From Bacteroidales bacterium (lineage in GTDB: Bacteria; Bacteroidota; Bacteroidia; Bacteroidales; P3), in the NCBI GenBank assembly GCA_017480145.1, contig JAFVBF010000064.1, positions 1 to 33,448 on the forward strand: DNA of 33,448 nucleotides, written 5' to 3'. The position numbers and the translations under genes are program-made. The notes below the pieces were generated by a model. That model did no database searches. It saw only the letters and a program-made list of their open reading frames with translations, and was not told the DNA's origin. Positions 1 to 7,836 of the stretch are shown here, one piece after another. Each line of letters begins with the position of its first letter. Within the stretch, counting starts at the first letter, position 1.

Positions 1-85
1 CCGGGGGGAGGATGGGTCCGATGTCCGTCGTGGTGGCGCTCATCAGTTTCTCGCAGGGCCGACTGTACGGCCCGCTTTCTGCCAG

Positions 86-120
86 AAACCGTGCATCTCT
101 TGCCCAGAGATGCACCGTTT
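86..120. repeat. Palindromic repeat, left copy of an inverted pair
   Basis: A 10-bp perfect stem (GTGCATCTCT, 91-100, with its complement at 106-115) surrounds the 5-nt loop TGCCC. The reverse complement of 86-120 matches 345-379 at 33 of 35 positions, so this is one half of an inverted repeat enclosing 224 bp. The arrangement could be a MITE-like element, a REP/BIME-type intergenic repeat or an invertible segment. No transposase is encoded between the copies. Confidence 0.7.
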
Positions 121-319
121 ACGCAACCAACAAGGAAACAGGCTGATACGGAGGCAAAGGGCGGAAACAAGGGCATGTCGGGACGGGGTTTTCGGCGGGA
201 TGCGGAAGCCCGAAGGGACGGAGCGACAGAGCCCACGTGGGGCTGACAGTCAATATCAATAAACCGTATAAATCAGTCTCTTACGGAATAATTTTAACGA
301 TTCTGCCCGCAAGTAAGGA

Positions 320-336
320 TATATTTGCTACCTTTG
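320..336 (+). promoter_or_regulatory. Putative Bacteroidetes -7 boxes
   Basis: Two overlapping matches to the Bacteroidetes -7 consensus TAnnTTTG occur on the plus strand: TATATTTG (320-327) and TACCTTTG (329-336). I see no good -33 TTTG at the usual 19-nt spacing. They point into the palindrome at 345-379 and away from the minus-strand TonB receptor gene, so the target is unknown. Confidence 0.35.
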
Positions 337-344
337 CAAAACCA

Positions 345-379
345 AAACGGTGCATCTCTGGGCAAGAGATGCACCGTTC
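345..379. repeat. Palindromic repeat, right copy of an inverted pair
   Basis: A 14-bp perfect stem (346-359 pairing with 365-378) surrounds the loop GGGCA. It is the inverted counterpart of 86-120. It lies directly after promoter-like boxes on the plus strand, so a plus-strand transcript would begin with this hairpin. No T-tract follows it, which argues against a simple intrinsic terminator. Confidence 0.7.
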
Positions 380-570
380 TCGGTCTTAAAATACACTAAA
401 ATAAAATATATCAATACATTACATATCCCGCATTATCATTAAGCAGCCATATCCTACCTGACGGTTCATTTCTCTATTTCTTGAAGAATGGCTTCGGAGG
501 GGAAAAAACAGACATTCCATTTAGACATACAGAACGTCTTGCCCCATAATAGCAAGAAAGAGAGAGACAG

Positions 571-2934
571 TTAGAAAGAGAATTTCAATCCTAACGTGGC
601 AAGGAATGGCAGTTGATTGATACGTCCAAGCGTGATGCGGTCAAAATAGAAGAGGTTGTCTCGGTTGTAAACATTGGTGATGCCGGCCGAGATTTCGAGC
701 ATGGAACGTGTGGCAATAGAGATTTTACGCTTCAGTCCCAAGTCAAGTCTATGATAGGTAGGCAGACGACCCTCGTTGAGCGCTGCATAAAGCACCCCCA
801 TATGCCCATTGGAGGAAGCATAATCATCGCCGATGGCAGACGGTGTCCAAAGTTCATAGATGCCCTGCGTCTGCGTGTAGGGAAATCCGCTGCCAAAAGT
901 CCAACGGCCGCTCAGCTCCCATTGGCGAGATTGACCTAACGCATAGGTAACAAGGAGATTGACCGTGTGGCGACGGTCGTAGTGCGGAGCATAGGTGAGC
1001 AGTTCGTCGCTACGGGTGACACGTGCAAAGGAATAGGTTGCCCAAAGGTAGAGACGCTCTATGTCGTAACAGAGACTCATGTCGAGACCATAGGCAAGCC
1101 CCTCCTCGACAATAAAATCAGTAAGGTAATAAAACGGTTGTTCGTAGATGCCTCCCGTTTGATAGGCTGCATCGTTGCGATCGTAGATACGATTGCGATT
1201 GGCATTAAAGAGCGTACTGAAATTCTTCAGATAGATTTCAATGTTGGTTGTAAGGTGATTGGTGATGTCGTATTCTGCGCCTAAGACCAGATGCTGGGCC
1301 CGTTGAACGCAGCTGGTAGCATCATCGCCCCGGAAGGTGGAGGGCTTGCTGAGATGAACGCTGGTAAGGAAGCCGCTGAAGAGGTTGACGATATCGTTGT
1401 CGGAACGAGCATCGAGGAGTATCTGGCTGTAGAGTCCGCCAGCCATTTTGAATCGAAGCCTGTCGCTGGCAGCATACTTGACTGCCAGCCGGGGCTCAAA
1501 ACTGCCCTCCGAAAGAGCATTGTAATAAATATAGCGCAGCCCCGGTTCGAGAATCCAGGAACCAGAGAGGTACTTGTAGGTACCATAGAGGCTGATGGCA
1601 TTGGTGTGCTCCTGCTGGTCAGACTTATAACCATAAGCGTTGTAGAACAGATAGTCGGTGGTGTAGCCCTCCATATTGACACCACATTTGAGGCTGTTGC
1701 TGCCAAAGAAGTTGGTGATATTGAAGCCCATGTTAAAGCCATTCACCGCACTGTGTTTTTCAAAATCGGAGGCATCAACCAGATTGATTTGATAATCGGA
1801 ATAGGCCAAGACACCATCAAGGACAGCCGACGAACCCGTCACCAAGGTGAAATTACCCCCCAGCCCATAGTTGCGCCAGCGATAGTCAGCCAATGACTGA
1901 TAGCGTGATACAGAATCATCGAAATTGAATCCAAAGATGCTGAACTTGCTTCCATTGCCCATGTTGAGCGTCAGTTTGCCATAGAGGTCGAGGAAATCGA
2001 AAGGCAGTCCATCGTCAATATAGGGATAGAACACCGTAGAGGTCTTGGAGAGAAAGGAATTTTTGGCCGAAAGCAGGTAGGTCAGGGTGGTCTTGCTGTT
2101 AGCAGACTCTCTCATTAGCGGCCCTTCAAGGATGGCACCAGCACCGAACGTATTTATCGAGAGTTTGCCCGAATGACGGTACTTGTTGCCGTCGCGCGTG
2201 GTGATGTCCATGACCGAGGAAAGCCGGCCCCCATATTCCGCCCCAAAGCCTCCGGTGTAGATATCTGCATTAAGGATGACATCGGTTTCAAAAATAGAAT
2301 AGAGACCAATGGAATGGAATGGATTGTACACCACCATGCCATCAAGCAGGCAAAGGTTCTGAATCATAGAGCCCCCGCGGATGTGGAGCTGTCCCCCTTG
2401 GTCGCCCGAGGAACTGACCCCAGGCAGCACCTGCAGGTACTGCGCTAAATCGGACGTACCCCCAATGGCAGGCATCTGGGCAATCTGGGAAGCCGTGATT
2501 TTCTCAACCGAAACCTGTGTGTTCAGCCGACGCTCCTCTACCCTGCTGTCAGTAATATTGACCGTGTGCAGCTGCGTGGCAGAACGATGCAGATGGAGGG
2601 ACAGCTTTAGCGTAGCACCGTGCGAGACGTGAACGGAGTCGGAATATTCCTCATAACCCACATAGCGGACGAGAAGGCGATAGTCCCCTTGTGGTACCTG
2701 ATTGATGAGGAAGAAGCCATTGATGTCAGTGGCAGCACCATGCGTGGTGCCCTCCAACACCACGTTGGCAAAAGGTATGGCCTCGCCATCGGTGGCATCA
2801 TAAAGTACGCCACGTACCACCCCCTGAGCATAGGCGATGCCACCCAAAACAAGCCAAAGGGAAAGCATCAAGCCTTTGACAAAGCAGGCTACCAGCGTGT
2901 TGAATTGTGAAGACACCCTCAGAGACACCGACAT
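571..2934 (-). CDS. TonB-dependent receptor with carboxypeptidase-regulatory-like N-domain
   Basis: This is a 787-residue outer-membrane active-transport receptor that would import a ligand using TonB energy. A signal peptide (residues about 1-36, ending near G-I-A-Y-A-Q) is followed by a CarboxypepD_reg-like beta-sandwich (about 38-120; SDINGFF-like turn, G-D-Y-R-L-L-V-R-Y-V-G-Y). A plug domain follows (about 135-260; L-H-I-R-G-G, L-L-D-G-M-V-V-Y-N-P, G-G-F-G-A-E-Y-G-G-R), then a 22-strand-type barrel ending in a terminal Phe. No SusD-like lipoprotein gene is adjacent, so it is not a classical SusCD pair and the ligand is unknown. It starts 7 bp after holA and is likely the last gene of that operon. 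A second start at residue 23 would leave a shorter signal peptide; I kept the first Met. Confidence 0.9.
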   Translation of the reverse strand: MSVSLRVSSQFNTLVACFVKGLMLSLWLVLGGIAYAQGVVRGVLYDATDGEAIPFANVVLEGTTHGAATDINGFFLINQVPQGDYRLLVRYVGYEEYSDSVHVSHGATLKLSLHLHRSATQLHTVNITDSRVEERRLNTQVSVEKITASQIAQMPAIGGTSDLAQYLQVLPGVSSSGDQGGQLHIRGGSMIQNLCLLDGMVVYNPFHSIGLYSIFETDVILNADIYTGGFGAEYGGRLSSVMDITTRDGNKYRHSGKLSINTFGAGAILEGPLMRESANSKTTLTYLLSAKNSFLSKTSTVFYPYIDDGLPFDFLDLYGKLTLNMGNGSKFSIFGFNFDDSVSRYQSLADYRWRNYGLGGNFTLVTGSSAVLDGVLAYSDYQINLVDASDFEKHSAVNGFNMGFNITNFFGSNSLKCGVNMEGYTTDYLFYNAYGYKSDQQEHTNAISLYGTYKYLSGSWILEPGLRYIYYNALSEGSFEPRLAVKYAASDRLRFKMAGGLYSQILLDARSDNDIVNLFSGFLTSVHLSKPSTFRGDDATSCVQRAQHLVLGAEYDITNHLTTNIEIYLKNFSTLFNANRNRIYDRNDAAYQTGGIYEQPFYYLTDFIVEEGLAYGLDMSLCYDIERLYLWATYSFARVTRSDELLTYAPHYDRRHTVNLLVTYALGQSRQWELSGRWTFGSGFPYTQTQGIYELWTPSAIGDDYASSNGHMGVLYAALNEGRLPTYHRLDLGLKRKISIATRSMLEISAGITNVYNRDNLFYFDRITLGRINQLPFLATLGLKFSF

Positions 2935-2941
2935 GACCCGA

Positions 2942-3937
2942 CTAATGCGTTATCTTAAAAATCAATTCCTTAAGAATCTCTCCATCCGACACAGTACCAG
3001 CATTGCCTATGCCTTTGCTCTTGAGGTCGGCCTCATGCAGATAGCGTACTGCCAGGGCAAGCCGTGGCAGCGTGTAATTGCGGGCAGCCTCATCATACTC
3101 ACGAGCAGCATAGGGATTCTTAGTCTGCGAAGAATCCTGTATATGCAGCATCAAATTAATAATATACTTATAGAGGACAGGAATCACCATCTGGATAGGA
3201 TTCTCCTTGGGGTTGGCGGCAAAATGGTTGACAATACGGCTGCATTTGTCCATGTCGCGCCGACCGATGGCATTCTGAAGTTCAAAGACATTATAGTCCT
3301 TGCTGATGCCCATGTATTTCTCCACGGCAGCATCATTGATAACCCCGCCTTCGGGCAAAGCCAAAAGTACTTTATCCAATTCCTGAACCAGTTTGGAGCG
3401 GTCGCTACCGATGGTGGAAGAGATAAGAGTGGCGCATTTCTCGGTAATGGAACCACCTTTGGAACGCACATAGGCGGCAATCCATGGAGCCACCTCGTAG
3501 TCGCGTAACGCCTTATGCTCATAGACCGAACCATGCTTGGCGATGGCTTTGTAGGCTGCCGTGCGTTTGTCGAGGCTCTTATGTCGGTAGCATAGCACCA
3601 GAACGGAGCTGGGTGACGGTTTTTCGAGGTAGGATGACAAACAATCCCACGCACCCTCTTTGGTCGGGATGTCCTGCGCCTCCTTGACGACAACCAACTT
3701 GACAGGCGACAGCATGGGATACTGCTTGGCCAGATTGACAACCTCCTGCATCGTCACATCGCGTCCATAGACCACCTTCTGGTCAAAGTCGCGAAAATCG
3801 GCGGGAACCAGATTGTTTTCCATATAGTCACAGATCTGGTCGATGAGGTAATTCTCCTCGCCAGTGAGGAGATAGACAGGCTTGTACTGCTGCGTCTGTC
3901 GGAGTTCGGCGATAGCTTTTTCGGCGGTGATTTCCAT
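2942..3937 (-). CDS. holA: DNA polymerase III subunit delta
   Basis: This 331-residue protein is the delta subunit of the clamp loader, which opens the beta sliding clamp during replication. The N-terminus has the typical P-V-Y-L-L-T-G-E-E-N-Y-L-I-D pattern (the degenerate AAA+ entry), and the middle has S-D-R-S-K-L-V-Q-E-L-D-K, conserved in HolA. The reading frame is open a further 63 codons upstream, but those overlap the preceding deaminase gene and do not look like protein. I therefore place the start at Met 3937 (M-E-I-T-A-E-K), 14 bp after the deaminase stop. It sits in a tight minus-strand run with a housekeeping purine gene and two outer-membrane genes, an unrelated mix typical of Bacteroidales operons. 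Confidence 0.93.
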   Translation of the reverse strand: MEITAEKAIAELRQTQQYKPVYLLTGEENYLIDQICDYMENNLVPADFRDFDQKVVYGRDVTMQEVVNLAKQYPMLSPVKLVVVKEAQDIPTKEGAWDCLSSYLEKPSPSSVLVLCYRHKSLDKRTAAYKAIAKHGSVYEHKALRDYEVAPWIAAYVRSKGGSITEKCATLISSTIGSDRSKLVQELDKVLLALPEGGVINDAAVEKYMGISKDYNVFELQNAIGRRDMDKCSRIVNHFAANPKENPIQMVIPVLYKYIINLMLHIQDSSQTKNPYAAREYDEAARNYTLPRLALAVRYLHEADLKSKGIGNAGTVSDGEILKELIFKITH

Positions 3938-3951
3938 GTGGCGAGGATGGA

Positions 3952-4980
3952 TTACTGATTGTCGTATTGCTGTAGTTCGTCGTGGAAAAATTCCAGCTGG
4001 ACACCCGCCTGGCGGAAAAGTTCTTCGCTCTCGGCACCGGCATGGTACTTGCGTTCGCAGACCACGCGCTTGATACCGCAGTTGATGATGAGCATGGCAC
4101 AAGTACGGCAGGGGGTCATGCGGCAATAGAGCGTGGCTCCATCCAACGCAATGCCGCGACGGGCGGCCTGACAGATGGCATTCTGCTCAGCATGAACCGT
4201 GCGTACACAATGGTTGGACACATGGCCTTCGGCATCGATTGTCTTGCGGAACAGATGCCCCACTTCGTCGCAATGCGGCAGTCCGGCAGGCGAACCGACA
4301 TAGCCCGTGACCAGCAGCTGGCGATCCTTGACAATGACGCAGCCGCTACGCCCACGGTCGCAAGTGGCGCGCTTGGAGGCCGTGTTGGCCAGTTCCATGA
4401 AATACTCATCCCACGAGGGACGACGGTAGGTAATTTTCTGCAAGACGGCTTCTACCTGTTCGTGCAACTGCTGTATGGAGCCACCATTGTCGAAACAAAA
4501 GTCAGCCTCTTCGATGCAGCGCTTCAAATTCTGCTTGTTAGGGTCTTCGGACGACATCTCGCGCTGCTCGTTAGCAATAAAAGTTTCGTATGAGACATGG
4601 TCGGTTTCAGAGCCACGAAGCACCACGCGCTCATAGCGAACCCTGGGGTCGGCATCGACAGCGAAAAGATAGAAGCTGGGCTTGTCGCGCAAAGCGGAGA
4701 CCTCGCCAGGCGTGCGGACACTCTCGATAATGCAGTTGCACCCCGATGCCTGTGCCTGCTGATAGAGTTGCTCCACAATGTAGGATGGAGAGTGCTGTGC
4801 ACGCAGGTCATTGCCCACGAGTGTCATCGAATCGCGGTCAACAGGCAGCCCACGACGCTTGATTTCCTCGATGATGAACGCCCGCACCGAATAGTGGACA
4901 AAGTCCTTATTCTTGACCAAATAATCAACAATGGTTCCCTTGCCCGCTCCAAGCGTCCCCGTTATTCCTATGGTAATCAT
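3952..4980 (-). CDS. P-loop kinase-like / dCMP deaminase fusion
   Basis: A 342-residue two-domain protein. Residues about 1-180 form a nucleoside/dephospho-CoA-kinase-like P-loop domain with Walker A G-T-L-G-A-G-K-G-T (8-16). Residues about 186-340 form a zinc deoxycytidylate deaminase with H-A-E (263-265; His zinc ligand, Glu proton shuttle) and P-C-R-T-C (290-294; two Cys ligands). The deaminase converts dCMP to dUMP, feeding dTMP synthesis. The opening R-P-S-W-D-E-Y-F-M resembles eukaryotic-type dCMP deaminases; yeast Dcd1 likewise has an N-terminal P-loop-like region. The kinase domain may act on or sense a nucleotide; this is inference. The antiphage deaminase AvcD has a similar domain order but is longer, and the purE and holA neighbours favour a housekeeping role. 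Confidence 0.85.
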   Translation of the reverse strand: MITIGITGTLGAGKGTIVDYLVKNKDFVHYSVRAFIIEEIKRRGLPVDRDSMTLVGNDLRAQHSPSYIVEQLYQQAQASGCNCIIESVRTPGEVSALRDKPSFYLFAVDADPRVRYERVVLRGSETDHVSYETFIANEQREMSSEDPNKQNLKRCIEEADFCFDNGGSIQQLHEQVEAVLQKITYRRPSWDEYFMELANTASKRATCDRGRSGCVIVKDRQLLVTGYVGSPAGLPHCDEVGHLFRKTIDAEGHVSNHCVRTVHAEQNAICQAARRGIALDGATLYCRMTPCRTCAMLIINCGIKRVVCERKYHAGAESEELFRQAGVQLEFFHDELQQYDNQ

Positions 4981-4998
4981 GATACGGATTATGACAGG

Positions 4999-5505
4999 TT
5001 ACACCTTGTATTTGTACTCCAATCGGGCGAGTTCCTGATTGGCTTTGACGATTTTACCTTTAAGGCCCTGCTTGTAGTCAATGACCTTCTGCATGAGGGC
5101 GGCATCGCCACAAGCCATTATCTGCAAGGCCAATACGGCAGCATTCTGAGCCCCATTGACGGCCACCGTGGCAACGGGGATTCCCGGGGGCATCTGGAGC
5201 ATGGAGAGCATTGCGTCAAGACCTTCGAGGGAGCTCCCCTTAATGGGGACACCAATAACCGGAAGAGGCGTCTCGGCAGCTATGACTCCCGGCAAGGCGG
5301 CAGCCATGCCTGCGCCGGCAATGATGACTCTAACGCCACGCAAATGTGCATTACGGGCAAAGTCGGAGACCTCGGCAGGTGTGCGATGGGCCGAGAGGGC
5401 ATTCACTTCAAAGGGAATCTGCATCTCCTCCAAAAACTGGCAGGCTTTTTCCATGACAGGCAGATCGCTGGTGCTGCCCATGATGATACTTACTAACGGA
5501 TTCAT
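4999..5505 (-). CDS. purE: N5-carboxyaminoimidazole ribonucleotide mutase
   Basis: A 168-residue cytosolic enzyme of purine synthesis that moves the carboxyl group of N5-CAIR to form CAIR. It has the diagnostic G-S-T-S-D-L-P-V-M (10-18), S-A-H-R-T-P (38-43, with catalytic His40) and Q-M-P-P-G-I-P-V-A-T segments. Length is normal for class I PurE. The usual A-A-H-L-P-G reads A-A-A-L-P-G here (68-73). I believe other Bacteroidetes PurE proteins share this, so I do not read it as inactivating. No purK lies next to it. It sits 13 bp after the porin stop and 18 bp before the deaminase fusion gene, so it is probably co-transcribed with both. Confidence 0.93.
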   Translation of the reverse strand: MNPLVSIIMGSTSDLPVMEKACQFLEEMQIPFEVNALSAHRTPAEVSDFARNAHLRGVRVIIAGAGMAAALPGVIAAETPLPVIGVPIKGSSLEGLDAMLSMLQMPPGIPVATVAVNGAQNAAVLALQIMACGDAALMQKVIDYKQGLKGKIVKANQELARLEYKYKV

Positions 5506-5518
5506 ACTATAAAAAGAT

Positions 5519-6694
5519 TTAATCGTCTACGGTTTTGATGACGGACTTGACCCCCTCCTTAAAAAGGCTGACGGCGTTTTCGCGGAAGCGGTCGCGAATG
5601 ATGCGGTGGATGTCCATGAACCAGGTGACACCGACATTGGCAGTGAGTTCGTTGGATTGGGACGTAAGTCCTGGGGTAACCACATCAGGATGCTCTTCGT
5701 GGCGATGGCATAGGAAGCCGTGGAATCGAACAGCCTTGCAGATAGATGGGACAATCTCAAATCCGCCACCAATAAAATAGGCATCGGTTTCGGGACGCGA
5801 AAGGACATCATTAATCAAGCCCGAAACGGCATACTCGGCAAAAGAGTACTCATAGACGGAATGATTGGTCTCATAACCCCCTTTAGCAAAAATATTGAGC
5901 CACGAGAGCGCCTTATAGTTAGCACAACTGACCACACAGAAGTTTTTTCCCCAGTCGTCAGTGGCAAGGGCATGATGTAGAAAATCGAGGTAGAGATCCC
6001 AGCGGTCGTAAGTAAGCTTATTACCCAAGCCGACGACATTCATGAAACAACCTCTTTCGCGCTCAAAGAAATTGACGGAATAGAGTGTTTGGAAGTGACC
6101 GAAGGTACCCGTCCAAAAAAGGTTGTAAGAAATGAGGCTCTTCTTGTATTCGGAACCGAACGTCTCAGGCTGCGAGGCCAAGGAAAAAACGTATGGGGAA
6201 TTTGCGACCTGAAAAACTATCTTTTGGCTACCCTCGGCAAAGGAATAGGTTGCCGAAGCCGCAAGTTGGAAACAGGAAATCTCATCCCAATAATAACTAT
6301 TGAAATAGACATCTATGGGAGAGGCGTCGTACTCATAGCCTCCCACAAAGAGCGCATCCTTGCCCAGACGAAAACCCCAATGCTCCGAAGCCTTGTAGTC
6401 AAGGTATAGGAAGTCCGTATTGTCAAACATAGAAACCGAACCAGGATTGGCGATAATGCGCTGACGAAAGAAATAGGAGAAATGCTCATTGAGGTTGCCC
6501 CCAACGCGGAGATTGAAATAGCGGCCACGAAAGCCATAGGTATCATCTCCCGACAGATGGCTGTAATCAAATTCCGCCCGGGTTTCGAGATTGAGAGCGG
6601 AAAATACGGGTGTCAGCTGCAACTGAGCATGAGACTGAGATGGGGCAACCAAGCAAAGCAGCACAACGAGTACGGATAAGGGGAAAAGTCTCAT
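5519..6694 (-). CDS. Porin of the OprO/OprP (phosphate-selective porin) type
   Basis: A 391-residue outer-membrane beta-barrel. A signal peptide (M-R-L-F-P-L-S-V-L to S-H-A-Q, about 23 residues) precedes alternating amphipathic strands rich in Tyr, Phe and Gly. The pattern with E-F-D-Y-S near the N-terminus and F-F-R-Q-R-I, then L-G-K-D, fits the phosphate-selective porin O/P family (PF07396). The frame stays open to 6751, but a TAnnTTTG promoter box lies at 6732-6739, inside that extension. I therefore start at Met 6694, which also restores a normal signal peptide. The natural solute cannot be read from sequence. It is the first gene of a five-gene minus-strand run. Confidence 0.78.
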   Translation of the reverse strand: MRLFPLSVLVVLLCLVAPSQSHAQLQLTPVFSALNLETRAEFDYSHLSGDDTYGFRGRYFNLRVGGNLNEHFSYFFRQRIIANPGSVSMFDNTDFLYLDYKASEHWGFRLGKDALFVGGYEYDASPIDVYFNSYYWDEISCFQLAASATYSFAEGSQKIVFQVANSPYVFSLASQPETFGSEYKKSLISYNLFWTGTFGHFQTLYSVNFFERERGCFMNVVGLGNKLTYDRWDLYLDFLHHALATDDWGKNFCVVSCANYKALSWLNIFAKGGYETNHSVYEYSFAEYAVSGLINDVLSRPETDAYFIGGGFEIVPSICKAVRFHGFLCHRHEEHPDVVTPGLTSQSNELTANVGVTWFMDIHRIIRDRFRENAVSLFKEGVKSVIKTVDD

Positions 6695-6731
6695 AATAAA
6701 TGCAAATCCTGTAGCAGAAACAATAAGAATG

Positions 6732-6739
6732 CAAAAATA
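6732..6739 (-). promoter_or_regulatory. Putative promoter of the porin-purE-deaminase-holA-TonB run
   Basis: The minus strand reads TATTTTTG, a match to the Bacteroidetes -7 consensus TAnnTTTG. Transcription would begin near 6725, about 30 nt before the start codon at 6694. No clear -33 TTTG lies at ideal spacing. The site decides the start codon because the longer reading frame would begin upstream of it. Confidence 0.5.
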
Positions 6740-6757
6740 CGCTTTTTGCAAGAAATG

Positions 6758-6789
6758 TTGCAGGGATTGGCTATTATTTAATATTTTTG
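6758..6789 (+). promoter_or_regulatory. Putative promoter of the 6836 outer-membrane gene
   Basis: A -33-like TTG (6758-6760) and the -7 box TATTTTTG (6782-6789) are separated by 21 nt, within the range for the Bacteroidetes primary sigma factor. Transcription would start near 6796, leaving a leader of about 40 nt. It is divergent from, and partly interleaved with, the minus-strand box at 6732-6739. Confidence 0.6.
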
Positions 6790-6835
6790 CAAAATCGGAA
6801 TTGCAGGTAACTTAAACAATAATGAACTATAAACC

Positions 6836-7513
6836 ATGAAAAAAAGCAACAAATTCAAATCAATCGTGATGGCTGCAGTGCTAATAGCATGCTCAGCAAC
6901 AGCTAATGCCCAGTTAGAGTCTGGCATCTATTTTGATCTGACGATTCCTACTGGAAGTTTTGCCAAGGATGTTAATGCCATACCATTTGGACAATCCAAT
7001 ATCGGAAAAGATGCCGTCGTAGGTATCGGGGCGACGTATCGTGCCAGCTATGATTTCGACATTCAAGTAGGACACATTGCCCCCTTTGCCGAAATCAGCC
7101 TCCTATGGAACCGCATCAGCAGCGACAACCGAGACCAGTTCGACAAAGTTGATGGTTCTGCGCCCAACTACTTCAACATCCCCCTGATGCTCGGTATTAA
7201 TTATAAATACCCCCTCAATGAACTACTTCAGCCTTATGGCGAGTTTGGCATCGGTACCGATTTATTTATGACCAGCAAAGAAAGTTTTAAGGGACCCCTG
7301 GGAACAGTGAAATATAAATATTCATCTACCTTCAACCTTTGCTGGCAGATCGGTGCTGGCGTGATTGTGGGACAATATTTCAGTGCCGGACTAACTTATA
7401 TGAACATGGGCAGACACAAGATGAAGCATAGTTCCAGTTCGGATGGAGGCAACATCGGTACCGAAAAGAGAAGTCTTGGGGCAGTCATGGTGCGTTTGGG
7501 ATTCCATTTCTAA
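6836..7513 (+). CDS. Small outer-membrane beta-barrel protein
   Basis: A 225-residue protein with a clear signal peptide (M-K-K-S-N-K start, cleavage after A-T-A-N-A). An eight-strand-type barrel follows, with alternating hydrophobic residues and repeated G-x-G-x patterns such as Y-G-E-F-G-I-G-T-D, ending L-G-F-H-F with the terminal Phe typical of BAM substrates. It fits the outer-membrane beta-barrel (OMP_b-brl) group common in Bacteroidetes. The function is unknown: such proteins may be structural or bind small hydrophobic ligands. It is the only long plus-strand gene I support, has its own promoter and terminator-like hairpin, and is therefore probably monocistronic. Confidence 0.82.
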   Translation: MKKSNKFKSIVMAAVLIACSATANAQLESGIYFDLTIPTGSFAKDVNAIPFGQSNIGKDAVVGIGATYRASYDFDIQVGHIAPFAEISLLWNRISSDNRDQFDKVDGSAPNYFNIPLMLGINYKYPLNELLQPYGEFGIGTDLFMTSKESFKGPLGTVKYKYSSTFNLCWQIGAGVIVGQYFSAGLTYMNMGRHKMKHSSSSDGGNIGTEKRSLGAVMVRLGFHF

Positions 7514-7537
7514 AACAATCTCACACTCCATAGCAGT

Positions 7538-7582
7538 CACAAACGAAGGGGCCACGGCAATGCCGTGGCCCCTTCGTTTGTG
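7538..7582. terminator. Long hairpin between convergent genes
   Basis: A 22-bp perfect inverted repeat (7538-7559 with 7561-7582) has a formal loop of one base, in practice a few. It lies 24 bp after the stop of the plus-strand barrel gene and about 255 bp after the stop of the minus-strand giant gene. No strong T-run follows on either side, but position and stem length suit a bidirectional terminator or 3'-end stabiliser. Confidence 0.7.
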
Positions 7583-7836
7583 TGTTTGAAAGAATGGCGA
7601 CTATTGAATTAATCCATCGTGACAACTATTAGTCCAACCCTTTCGATAAAACGAGAGCAGAGCAGCTTGCTGGTAAGCCGATGCAAGAAATGGACTAACG
7701 GCATTTGAATAATTCACGTCGAAAACAAACTAACAATATAACTATGAAACATTTGCACAATATATGTAGAACATCATCAACGTGGGATTCATATTCGGCT
7801 CGAAGGCATTGAAATGGGAACACATGGACAATGGAT
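7583..7836. other. Intergenic spacer between convergent genes
   Basis: This is the remaining part of the 323-bp gap between the barrel gene (stop 7513) and the giant gene (stop 7837). I see no ORF, RNA gene, repeat or clear promoter in it. Confidence 0.5.

Larger units (their letters stand above)
1..570. other. Gene-poor left edge with palindromic repeats
   Basis: I see no convincing gene here. The segment has a GC-rich part (about 1-245) and an AT-rich part (about 245-570). It holds two inverted copies of a palindromic element (86-120 and 345-379), promoter-like boxes at 320-336, and a near-palindrome around 231-244 with core CCCACGTGGG. On the minus strand a frame is open from about position 113 to the left edge and could be the end or start of a neighbouring gene, but about 35 codons are too few to judge. 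Between 380 and the TonB receptor stop at 571 I find neither a strong terminator nor an ORF. Confidence 0.5.

Noticed and set aside
571-2934. SusC/SusD-type polysaccharide uptake pair
   Set aside because: The receptor has the right domains for a TonB receptor, but no SusD-like lipoprotein gene or glycan enzymes are adjacent.
3938-4126. Longer N-terminus for holA
   Set aside because: The extra 63 residues overlap the preceding deaminase gene, are rich in Arg, Pro and His, and do not resemble HolA; the family start matches Met 3937.
3952-4980. Antiphage deaminase system of the AvcD type
   Set aside because: The domain order is similar but the protein is shorter, no toxin-antitoxin-like RNA partner is evident, and the neighbours are housekeeping genes.
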